A program made the translations under genes and the position numbers. Below are positions 1-6,504 of a stretch of DNA of 64,000 bases, in pieces; the first letter of the stretch is position 1; each line of letters begins with the position of its first letter. The notes beneath the pieces are model-generated. The model saw nothing but the letters and a program-made list of their open reading frames with translations. It was not told where the DNA came from and searched no databases. This stretch comes from Winogradskyella pacifica (GTDB lineage Bacteria; Bacteroidota; Bacteroidia; Flavobacteriales; Flavobacteriaceae), in assembly GCF_013403915.1 (NCBI RefSeq), contig NZ_JABFDI010000020.1:1-64000 (forward strand). Direction: 5' to 3'.

Positions 1-63
1 TAATCAAGTATCTTAACAATAAAACCAACATGATTAAAAATTAAAAGGTCGCCTAAATTGTTT

Positions 64-552
64 TTAGACGACCTCTTCAGGCTTGCTAAATTCCGATTGA
101 TATTTTTCTAAAAATTTCTTCTGTCTCGCAATCATTTGTTGTCTTAATTTATCAATGTCCATAAAGTCCTTTCCAAAATTACTTCCAAAAAAATCATCAT
201 TAAAGAAATGTTTGCTGAAAAGTGAATCTTGAGAAAAAACATCAGAAAATCCTTGATTTTCAAATCCTGAATAGTTTGAGAAAAATCGTGATTTAAAAGA
301 TTGCATCAAACTATCTTTATCAGAAAATGAGAGATTATCATACTTATCGTTGGAAGACCAAGAATAAATACTGTCATATCTAATTAAATTTCCGTTTTCA
401 TCAAATTCTTTATCAACTTTCCAAGAGCCTTTAGGCGCTTCACCTATATCAGTTTTAGTGTCTTCTTTTTCAACTTTTTTAGTTTCTTTTTCTTGCCCTT
501 TACAACTAACACTTAACAAGCCAACCATAAATAATAAAATATACTTTTTCAT
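64..552 (-). CDS. Hypothetical lipoprotein
   Basis: The 162-residue product starts with a lipoprotein signal peptide: a Lys-Lys start, a hydrophobic stretch and the lipobox LSVSC, with Cys17 as the lipidation site. The rest is hydrophilic and rich in Phe, Ser, Asp and Lys. A DENGNLIRYDS-like segment near residues 50-60 resembles MORN/YwqK-type text. The C-terminus (about 130-155) is a charged, probably helical segment with many Lys, Arg and Gln. It lies just downstream of the small gene at 564-824 on the same strand, with an 11-bp gap, so co-transcription is likely. I do not recognise a functional family. Localisation to a membrane leaflet facing the periplasm or the surface is inferred from the lipobox alone. 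Confidence 0.75.
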   Translation of the reverse strand: MKKYILLFMVGLLSVSCKGQEKETKKVEKEDTKTDIGEAPKGSWKVDKEFDENGNLIRYDSIYSWSSNDKYDNLSFSDKDSLMQSFKSRFFSNYSGFENQGFSDVFSQDSLFSKHFFNDDFFGSNFGKDFMDIDKLRQQMIARQKKFLEKYQSEFSKPEEVV

Positions 553-563
553 TACTTTATATT

Positions 564-824
564 TTAAGTCAAACTTAATTTCGGATTTGTTTTAAATGTT
601 TTGAACAATCTACCAGTTTCTATCATTTTAATCAAATTGTTTTGGTGGAACACCTTTGTATTTCGTTCACCATTTTTATACCAAACACATTCCAAATAAG
701 TGTCATTATCAACCCAACCAAATATGAAATCTTTTTTTGGAACATATTTAATAACTTGCATTTTTGGAGAAGTAAGTTTTCCTTTAACTGTTACCCATTC
801 CCCAGATCTAAACTTTCTTGGCAT
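564..824 (-). CDS. Small DUF2158-like protein
   Basis: An 86-residue cytoplasmic protein without a signal peptide or membrane segment. The pattern FRSGEWVTVKGK, then SPKMQV, then ECVWYKNG and a final NLI resembles the small beta-barrel DUF2158 (YodC-like) family, which reads roughly GDxVxLKSGGPxMTV...CxWF. The usual Gly-Gly-Pro is replaced here by Thr-Ser-Pro and there is a longer insertion between strands, so the assignment is tentative. Function of the family is unknown. It precedes the lipoprotein gene at 64-552 by 11 bp on the same strand. Confidence 0.65.
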   Translation of the reverse strand: MPRKFRSGEWVTVKGKLTSPKMQVIKYVPKKDFIFGWVDNDTYLECVWYKNGERNTKVFHQNNLIKMIETGRLFKTFKTNPKLSLT

Positions 825-865
825 AACATTATAATTTTAAAGAATTAAACTTATTATTAATAAGA

Positions 866-888
866 GGATGCTGAAAAAATCAGCACCC
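866..888 (-). terminator. Hairpin downstream of hsp20
   Basis: GGATGCTGA and TCAGCACCC form a 9-bp stem with one mismatch around an A5 loop, between the hsp20 stop (924) and the gene at 564-824. No clear T-tract follows it on the minus strand, so it may be a dispersed hairpin repeat rather than an intrinsic terminator. Confidence 0.4.
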
Positions 889-923
889 TACTTAATATTT
901 TACTCTAAAATTTAGTGAAACAA

Positions 924-1400
924 TTATGAAATCTTAATGCTTCTGGCAGGCTTTTGTTTTGCTTCTTCTTTTTTTGGTAAAAGAATACTTAAAATACCAT
1001 TTTCATAATTAGCATTAATCTTTTCATCGTTTACACTTTCTGGTAAATTAAAGGTTCTTTTGAACGAGGAGTAACCAAACTCTCTACGAGTGTAGTTTTC
1101 TTCCTTGTGTTCATTGTCTTCCTTTGTTTCTGTGGAAATCGATAATATTTCATTATCCAGGTTGATATGAAAATCTGATTTCTTTAAACCCGGAACAGCC
1201 ATTTCTACCATAAAAGCATCTACAGTTTCCTTAATATTTACTTTTGGTAAAGTAATACCAGTATTAAAATTTGAAGTAAATACGGATGGTAGGTCTCTAT
1301 TAAAAATGTCTTCTAACCAATTTGATAACGTTGGGAAGTTTTGATTTGAATTGCTGTTCGCTAAACTTCCATTTTTAGGAACAGTTGCTAAATTGTTCAT
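924..1400 (-). CDS. Hsp20/alpha-crystallin small heat-shock protein
   Basis: ATP-independent holdase that binds unfolding proteins in the cytoplasm under heat or stress. The 158-residue length is normal for bacterial Hsp20. The N-terminal arm (about 1-48) is Asn/Ser/Phe-rich. The alpha-crystallin domain runs from about LPKVNIKE (residue 50) to the hallmark YENGILSILLPKK (about 131-143). A C-terminal I-x-I type motif (SIKIS) is the usual oligomerisation anchor. It stands alone, and no clear TAnnTTTG element was found in its upstream region. The assignment is by motif and is firm at family level. Confidence 0.95.
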   Translation of the reverse strand: MNNLATVPKNGSLANSNSNQNFPTLSNWLEDIFNRDLPSVFTSNFNTGITLPKVNIKETVDAFMVEMAVPGLKKSDFHINLDNEILSISTETKEDNEHKEENYTRREFGYSSFKRTFNLPESVNDEKINANYENGILSILLPKKEEAKQKPARSIKIS

Positions 1401-1636
1401 AATTACAAAATTTTAAATTAAACATTATTTCAAATTTGAAATCTCTACGACTTCATTTCATTTTAAACAAATAAAATACCAAAATCGATTAATTGGTTTT
1501 TTTTAGCAATTATCAGGCAATATTCTCTGTAATCTTGTCGTAATTCTGAAAAATTGTCATATTTACCAATAATAAAATGACATATTTACATTTGGATTTT
1601 AGTTTAAAACTAGAAATTATCAAAATAAATTACTAT

Positions 1637-1701
1637 GCACAACACCGTATAAAATTAATTGCTAGTCCTAGCCCACTTACCAAAATCCTCGCAGACTTTC
1701 T
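1637..1701 (+). repeat. Truncated cassette-type recombination site (left half)
   Basis: From the CAACACCGTATAAAATTAAT core through the GCTAGTCCTAGC mini-hairpin and on to ACTTTCTA, this matches the left half of the complete site at 5350-5487 closely, by eye around 85 percent. After about 1701 the match stops and other repeats begin, so the right half is missing or was displaced. The core reads CACAAC instead of GGCTAAC. Confidence 0.7.
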
Positions 1702-1742
1702 AAATGTAGCTTATGTACCAACGCATATAAAACCCTCCCACC

Positions 1743-1788
1743 GTCACTTCGAGTGTTCCGACCTATTTGTCGGCATGTATCGAGAAGT
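1743..1788 (+). repeat. Dispersed flavobacterial repeat (TTCGAGTG...TATCGAGAA)
   Basis: Begins GTCACTTCGAGTG and ends TATCGAGAAG, with an inner CCGAC/GTCGG stem. The same pattern, in the opposite orientation, occurs at 26033-26080 and 27736-27782. Copies of this kind are common between genes in flavobacterial genomes. It sits where the truncated cassette site loses its right half. Confidence 0.6.
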
Positions 1789-1964
1789 ATCACAACCAAA
1801 CATCATACTATTTACAATAATCGTATCCATCACCTAGATAGCTACAAAAATCACCCAACGCTTACACACAATACCTAAAATTTTCAGCAACCTATTCGTT
1901 TTTTTATAGCATTACGGAAAACAGTAATCAGAAGTCTTATAACTATCTTATTTTTATGGATATG

Positions 1965-2021
1965 TACGTAAAGTTACGTATTAAACTTTGTAAAGTTTTT
2001 CTTAGTTTTATAAACTAAGAA
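1965..2021. promoter_or_regulatory. Three back-to-back perfect inverted repeats
   Basis: TACGTAA-AG-TTACGTA (1965-1980), AAACTTT-GT-AAAGTTT (1983-1998) and TTCTTAGTTT-TAT-AAACTAAGAA (1999-2021) follow each other with 2 and 0 bases between them. The first resembles an operator for a dimeric helix-turn-helix repressor. The third could fold as a stable hairpin in RNA. No regulator gene is next to it. The function is inferred only from symmetry. Confidence 0.5.
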
Positions 2022-2063
2022 TGGAATGCTGTTTATTTTGTTATTCGGGATTAAAAAAGGGGC

Positions 2064-2101
2064 AACATGAGTGATTGTATTCATATAACAAGTTACCTGC
2101 A
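2064..2101 (+). repeat. Right half of a cassette-type site upstream of the first cassette gene
   Basis: The stretch from GCAAC at about 2062 through TATTCATATAACAAG to GTTACCTGCA (2092-2101) parallels the right arm of the complete sites (GCAACTATTCTTATACAT then GTTAGCC). The terminal GTTACCTGCA is perfectly complementary to TGCAGGTAAC at 3215-3224, on the other side of the gene at 2122-3207. No matching left arm lies within the usual distance, and the nearest left arm is at 1637. Confidence 0.6.
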
Positions 2102-2121
2102 AGCCAAAAAAATCAACACCT

Positions 2122-3207
2122 ATGAATGTAGAAAGACTACACAGAATATTAAAAGACCTTGACCATTTAATTAAAACTGAAAAGATTGTTACACTCTTAC
2201 AACAAGTTAGAGACCATCTACAGAATCAAGTTAGTCAACCAAATCAACCAGCACATCAAACGAACTTAGTAAGTGCTTTAAATAAACTATATGAAACGTT
2301 GGCGAATTCTGAATACAATAATTATTCACCTAGTTGGAAAGAAATAATTGAAGAAATAAGTGAAAATGTATTATTTGGGATTCCTTTAAAAAAAGAAATT
2401 AAGGAAATACTTTCATCGAATGCAATTACACCTGCAAAAGCTTTAGAGGATATAAAATCAATTTTTAATAATTTACAAGCATTTCAAACTGCAACTAAAA
2501 GCACTTTGACTGGATTTAAAACTTTAGGAATTGAAGAAGAAGATTTAGAACAAGGAGAATGTGAATTAGGTTATACTATTCCGAGAAATTATGTGGAAAA
2601 CAAATTATCGGAATTAAAGAATGAAATCGGAGAGTTAAATTTTATTCTTAATAATATTTCAGAGGCTGTGACTGGTGAAAAGCAAGAATATAAAGTAAAA
2701 ACAATTTCTTCAAGTGATTTTCTTCTATATGTAATTATTGGTCTACAAGTAGCTGACGTTCTATCAAAAGCAACCGAAAGAATATTAAATCATTACAAAC
2801 AAATACTCGAAATTAAGGTTTTAAGAAACCAATTAAAAGAAAAAGGAGTTCCTGCTTCTAAAACAAAATCTATCGAAACTCACGCGAATGGAATGATGCG
2901 AGATGAAATTAAGGCTATTGCGAAAGAAGTTATTGCAGAACATTACGAAGGAGAAAATGGAAGAAAAAATGAACTTGAGAACGGATTAATAATTTCATTA
3001 AATAAATTAGCTAATAGAATTGATAAAGGTTTTAATGTAGAAATAAGAGTTGAATCGCTACCTGAACCAGAGGAGGAAGAAGAATCAACAGCTGAATATG
3101 AAGCTAAATCTGAATTAATAAACTCAATTAAAGAAAGTTCTCGAAAAATAGAATTTATTGATACCGGTGGAGAATCAATTTTAAAACTATCTGAAAAGAA
3201 ACAGTAG
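2122..3207 (+). CDS. Cassette gene 1: unknown coiled-coil protein
   Basis: A 361-residue protein with no signal peptide. It is rich in Glu, Lys, Leu and Ile with long heptad-like stretches (about 150-195 and 225-300), so much of it should be helical or coiled coil. The segment around residues 195-215 (DFLLYVIIGLQVADVL) is hydrophobic and could be one membrane-touching or buried helix. An acidic run (PEPEEEEES) lies near residue 313. I do not recognise a family. The gene is the sole gene between two cassette-type sites, with GTTACCTGCA 20 bp upstream of its start and the complementary TGCAGGTAAC just after its stop. Genes of such cassettes are often defence or toxin-antitoxin functions, but nothing in this sequence shows that. 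It could work alone or with the ATPase-TOPRIM gene downstream. Confidence 0.8.
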   Translation: MNVERLHRILKDLDHLIKTEKIVTLLQQVRDHLQNQVSQPNQPAHQTNLVSALNKLYETLANSEYNNYSPSWKEIIEEISENVLFGIPLKKEIKEILSSNAITPAKALEDIKSIFNNLQAFQTATKSTLTGFKTLGIEEEDLEQGECELGYTIPRNYVENKLSELKNEIGELNFILNNISEAVTGEKQEYKVKTISSSDFLLYVIIGLQVADVLSKATERILNHYKQILEIKVLRNQLKEKGVPASKTKSIETHANGMMRDEIKAIAKEVIAEHYEGENGRKNELENGLIISLNKLANRIDKGFNVEIRVESLPEPEEEEESTAEYEAKSELINSIKESSRKIEFIDTGGESILKLSEKKQ

Positions 3208-3214
3208 AAAAGCC

Positions 3215-3354
3215 TGCAGGTAACACCGTATAAAAATAATTGCGGATTAGTGTGCTTAATCAAAGGTCGTTGCGTGTTTGTAACGTCTGATTTTCCTTCG
3301 GAAAATCCTCGCATACAAACCCGCAACTATTCTTATACATAAACGTTAGCCACA
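3215..3354 (+). repeat. Complete cassette-type (attC-like) recombination site E1
   Basis: About 140 bp between two unrelated genes. The left core is TGCAGGTAAC (3215-3224) and the right core is GTTAGCCACA (3345-3354). Inside them, left arm GTATAAAAATAATTGCGG (3228-3245) pairs with the right arm whose complement reads GTATAAGAATAGTTGCGG, 16 of 18 positions. The spacers between core and arm are unequal (3 bases left, about 6 right), giving bulges as in integron attC hairpins. The loop holds a perfect GATTTTCC/GGAAAATC hairpin (3289-3307). The left core is complementary to the core upstream of the preceding gene and not to its own right core, which is the rule for integron cassettes. Confidence 0.7.
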
Positions 3355-3374
3355 ATTTGAAAAAATTACAATAA

Positions 3375-5345
3375 ATGAAGATAAATTTAAGTGATGAGTA
3401 TAAATCCCTCCAACCGTTCATTAGTGAAGAACTAAATGATTTCACATTAATTACAGGAAAAAATGGAAGTGGGAAATCTCAACTTTTGGATTTATTAAGT
3501 AAAAAATCAAGGAATGATGCGAGTGTTATAAGTGTCAGAATCGAAATTGAACCGACTTTAACCAAAATTCAATCAGAAGGAATTATAAAGGAAAATGCTA
3601 AAACGATTGGACACGACCAATGGAAAGCTATTATACATAAACATCTTACGAAGTATAAACAGCTTTCAAATACATCTAAAGAGTTTATTCAATTTATTCT
3701 TAGCAAAAATTTAAAAAACACGATTAATCAGAAAAATAGAAGAACTTTTTTAAGCGAAGAGCCACAATACAAAGAACTTATCGTAAAATTATATTCTGAA
3801 AACAATCAGACTGTTCTTGCCCCAATTGCAGATGTCAAAATTCATATGGAAAAAGATGCTTTAAGAAGAGTATTTGTTCCTGAAAATGAAAATACTATCC
3901 GTTTTATTGAAGAATTATGCAAAAGCACAGGAAAAAAAGAAACTGACTTAACTGATTCTGATTTTTTTAATACACCTATTGAAGAGCATTATATTGATGA
4001 AAATGACTTGTTTACTTCCCAAATTGAGCTCGTTTTTTACAACTATGCTAAAAGAAGAGATTTAAACAGAAAAAATTATTTTTACAAAAAGGAAGAAGGG
4101 GAAAAAAACAATTCAATTTCAGATAAAGAATTTACTAAACATTTCAAACCACCTTGGAAAATAATAAATGAGATTTTAGAATTTCATAATCTGGACTTCT
4201 ACTTTAAAGGTATTGAAAAGAGTGAATTTACAATTGAAGTACCGATAGATTTCAAACTTTATAAAAAATCTTCTAATCAAGAAATTCCATTCAACGATTT
4301 ATCTTCAGGAGAAAAAGTAATAATTGGTTTAATTTTAAAGCTTTTTGTTAGCGAATACTATGGTTCTGAAATGACATTTCCTGAATTATTAGTTTTAGAC
4401 GAGCCTGATTCTCATTTACACCCTGAAATGTCTAAATTACTACTTGATGTCTTACAAGACACGTTCGTTAAAAATTATAACATAAAAGTTTTAGTAACTA
4501 CGCATTCTCCGTCCACTATAGCGTTAGCTCCTGAAAACTGTATATACCAATTATCAAATGGAAAAAATACAAGTTTAAAAAAAATATCCAAAAACGATGC
4601 TTTAAAGATTTTAACAAGCTTTATTCCTACTTTAAGTATAGACTATAAAAATCATAAACAAGTTTTTGTTGAAAGCCCCACTGATGTTTTATACTTTCAA
4701 AATTTACACGACAAACATCAGCAAAACAAAAGTTTAGATTACAAATTATACTTCATATCAAATTCCCCAGGCAAAAGCAATTGCTCTCAAGTTTATAAAA
4801 TTGTTGAAGAAATAAGAAAGTCAGGTAATACTACAGCATATGGAATTGTGGATTGGGATTTGACAAATAAACCCAAAAGTAATGTTTATGTGCACGGTCT
4901 TAACGAGAGGTACAGTGTAGAAAACTTTATTTTAGACCCAATTTACATTTTATGTCTTCTCATAGATATGGGAAATGCTCACGGAATTTGTCAGAAAATA
5001 GGTTTGGATATAACATACAATCAATTTATGATTGGAACAGAGAACGAAGATAAACTTCAGCAATTAACCTCTTACTTTTTTAATGAATTTGAAAAAAAAT
5101 TTCCAGCTTATAAATATGATTCCAAAAAAGTATATTTAGAATATTTAAATAAAAAATATCTCGAAGTTCCTGAATGGTATGTAAAAATGCAAGGACACAA
5201 AATTGTAGATATGATTAAAGAAATTTTTCCAGCGTTGGATAAATTTAAAAATGAAGGTGAGCTTCAAAATAAATTATCTATAATTTTAACGAAATGCTAT
5301 CCTTTTGTTCCAATAACAAGTATAAACTTATTAGAAAAAATATAA
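3375..5345 (+). CDS. Cassette gene 2: fused ABC-type ATPase and TOPRIM protein (probable defence effector)
   Basis: A 656-residue cytoplasmic protein. The ATPase half has Walker A GKNGSGKS (28-35), signature LSSGEK (309-314), Walker B LLVLDEPDSHLHPE (Asp342, Glu343) and the switch His in TTHSP (His377). This is the AAA15/AAA21-type ABC ATPase architecture with a long insertion. The C-terminal half carries a TOPRIM-like core: VFVESPTD with Glu433, then GIVDWD with Asp493 and Asp495, then RYSVENFIL, a pattern seen in DUF4435/OLD-type TOPRIM proteins. Known relatives of this layout are OLD-family nucleases and the single-chain form of PARIS (AriA-AriB). I cannot choose between them by eye. These families act in phage exclusion by ATP-gated cutting of nucleic acid, often tRNA or DNA. 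The gene is alone between two cassette-type sites (E1 and E2). Start: ATG 20 bp after the right core of E1. Confidence 0.85.
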   Translation: MKINLSDEYKSLQPFISEELNDFTLITGKNGSGKSQLLDLLSKKSRNDASVISVRIEIEPTLTKIQSEGIIKENAKTIGHDQWKAIIHKHLTKYKQLSNTSKEFIQFILSKNLKNTINQKNRRTFLSEEPQYKELIVKLYSENNQTVLAPIADVKIHMEKDALRRVFVPENENTIRFIEELCKSTGKKETDLTDSDFFNTPIEEHYIDENDLFTSQIELVFYNYAKRRDLNRKNYFYKKEEGEKNNSISDKEFTKHFKPPWKIINEILEFHNLDFYFKGIEKSEFTIEVPIDFKLYKKSSNQEIPFNDLSSGEKVIIGLILKLFVSEYYGSEMTFPELLVLDEPDSHLHPEMSKLLLDVLQDTFVKNYNIKVLVTTHSPSTIALAPENCIYQLSNGKNTSLKKISKNDALKILTSFIPTLSIDYKNHKQVFVESPTDVLYFQNLHDKHQQNKSLDYKLYFISNSPGKSNCSQVYKIVEEIRKSGNTTAYGIVDWDLTNKPKSNVYVHGLNERYSVENFILDPIYILCLLIDMGNAHGICQKIGLDITYNQFMIGTENEDKLQQLTSYFFNEFEKKFPAYKYDSKKVYLEYLNKKYLEVPEWYVKMQGHKIVDMIKEIFPALDKFKNEGELQNKLSIILTKCYPFVPITSINLLEKI

Positions 5346-5349
5346 AAAC

Positions 5350-5487
5350 TGTGGCTAACACCGTATGTAATTTATTGCTAGTTCTAGCCTACTTACGAAA
5401 ATCCTTGCGGATTTTCTATCCGTGATTTATTTGCTTACTTTAGAGCTTAAAACACGCAACTAATCTTATACAAAACCGTTAGCCACC
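5350..5487 (+). repeat. Complete cassette-type (attC-like) recombination site E2
   Basis: Left core TGTGGCTAAC (5350-5359), right core GTTAGCCACC (5478-5487). The inner arms GTATGTAATTTATTGC and GCAACTAATCTTATAC pair imperfectly, about 11 of 16. The loop contains two small hairpins, GCTAG-TTC-TAGC and GAAAATCC-TTGC-GGATTTTC. The left core matches the complement of the core before gene 2 (GTTAGCCACA, 3345-3354) at 10 of 10 positions, one better than its own right core. It starts 5 bp after the stop of gene 2, as expected for an attC at the 3' end of a cassette. Confidence 0.7.
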
Positions 5488-5502
5488 ATAAGACAATCAA
5501 CA

Positions 5503-6231
5503 ATGAGAATTTATTTAATATTATTTGCTTTAGTTTCTTTCTTTATCAGTTATTGCCAAGTAAATCCTAATCACCATAAAGTTAATGGCTATTATCGAAG
5601 TGACGGAACATATGTAAAATCACATTACCGAACTAACAAAAATAATACTAATAGAGACAACTACTCAACCAAACCAAATATAAATCCCTGGACTGGTAAA
5701 AAAGGTTATATTATTCCTGACACCAGAATAAATTATCCTTCTAGAACAAACAATTCCACAGTAAACAATCGATTAAAGAAGCCAATTTTAACTTATTATC
5801 CAACAACAGGGAACTCGAAAACCGTAATGGTTGCAAAACTAAGAACAGAACCAAATCCATTAGCTGAAATTGTCGCTAGAATACCAGCGAACGCAAAAAT
5901 TCAAATAATCAAAAAAGAAGATGGATATTTCAAAGTAAAATATGGAAGTTGGACAGGATATTTGAATGAAATGTATATTTCGTCTAGTGAAAAAACTTCC
6001 ATCGATTATTCACAAGAAAAGCCAATTTCAACTTATTATCCAACAACAGGGAACTCGAAAACCGTAATGGTTGCAAAACTAAGAACAGAACCAAATCCAT
6101 TAGCTGAAATTGTCGCTAGAATACCAGCGAACGCAAAAATTCAAATAATCAAAAAAGAAGATGGATATTTCAAAGTAAAATATGGAAGTTGGACAGGATA
6201 TTTGAATGAAATGTATATAAATAAAAACTAA
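5503..6231 (+). CDS. Cassette gene 3: secreted protein with two near-identical SH3b domains
   Basis: A 242-residue exported protein with a signal peptide (hydrophobic ILFALVSFFISY near the N-terminus, no lipobox Cys). An Asn/Tyr/Thr-rich linker follows (about 20-90), containing YYRSDGTYVKSHYRT, a YXXDGT-type phrase common in flavobacterial secreted proteins. Two bacterial SH3 (SH3b) domains occupy about 93-157 and 173-237. Each has the VAKLRTEPNPLAEIVARI core and ends GSWTGYLNEMYI. The two copies are almost identical in DNA at a 240-bp offset, differing at one base (Leu96 versus Ser176) over about 200 bp. SH3b domains usually bind cell-wall or protein ligands. The gene follows site E2 and is the third cassette. 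Confidence 0.85.
   Translation: MRIYLILFALVSFFISYCQVNPNHHKVNGYYRSDGTYVKSHYRTNKNNTNRDNYSTKPNINPWTGKKGYIIPDTRINYPSRTNNSTVNNRLKKPILTYYPTTGNSKTVMVAKLRTEPNPLAEIVARIPANAKIQIIKKEDGYFKVKYGSWTGYLNEMYISSSEKTSIDYSQEKPISTYYPTTGNSKTVMVAKLRTEPNPLAEIVARIPANAKIQIIKKEDGYFKVKYGSWTGYLNEMYINKN
5779..6218 (+). repeat. Intragenic tandem duplication, period 240 bp
   Basis: Positions 5779-5978 and 6019-6218 are identical except for one base (T at 5789, C at 6029). The run 5790-5978 equals 6030-6218 exactly over 189 bases, including all synonymous positions. This indicates a recent duplication or gene conversion of an SH3b domain. Confidence 0.95.
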
Positions 6232-6258
6232 TTATAGTGTCTAACAAAGTACTATGCT
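6232..6258 (+). repeat. Possible diverged left end of a third cassette-type site
   Basis: TTATAGTGTCTAAC (6232-6245), directly after the stop of cassette gene 3, is complementary to GTTAGCCACCATAA (5478-5491) upstream of the same gene at 12 of 14 positions. The following AAAGTACTATGC departs from the ACCGTATAAATTATTGC arm of E1 and E2, and no clear right half was found in the next 250 bp. It is probably a decayed or different-family site. Confidence 0.4.
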
Positions 6259-6504
6259 AAAAAACAAGTAAAAACTCATTAATTTTTCACTAAAGTACTT
6301 TTATAATTTCCATCATATATTAATCCCGATTTAGCTATAGCAAAGGCCTTTTTAGTAGCTTATTACACACGGAAATTAATGCTGTTTTTTTGCTCTTTCC
6401 TTGGACAACGATTCCAGTTCACTACGTTATCTATTAAATTTCATCCCTTAAATTAGTTCCATAAAACAGCTAACCATTCCTACACTAAAACTTAACCACA
6501 CCTC

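Larger units (their letters stand above)
1401..2121. other. 721-bp gene-free stretch with repeats and hairpins
   Basis: This gap between hsp20 and the first cassette gene holds no convincing gene. It contains a truncated cassette-type site (1637-1701), a dispersed flavobacterial repeat (1743-1788), a short repeat shared with 35480-35506 (1913-1940), three back-to-back perfect inverted repeats (1965-2021) and the right half of a cassette-type site (2064-2101). An 86-codon open frame at 1577-1837 is built from the repeats and is not called as a gene. Confidence 0.7.

Noticed and set aside
642..848. Plus-strand open frame of 68 codons
   Set aside because: It is antisense to the DUF2158-like gene and has no supporting motif.
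1577..1837. 86-codon open frame on the plus strand
   Set aside because: It is composed of the truncated cassette site and a dispersed repeat, shows no protein-like composition or family motif, and no start signal was seen.
2943..3445. Minus-strand open frames across site E1
   Set aside because: They span a real gene and the cassette-type site and contain low-complexity Ser runs; a shadow effect.
3215..5487. E1 and E2 as simple transposable elements (MITEs)
   Set aside because: E2 has matching ends, but the ends of E1 do not match each other; the left cores match instead the cores in front of the preceding gene. No target duplication is visible. The cassette model explains more.
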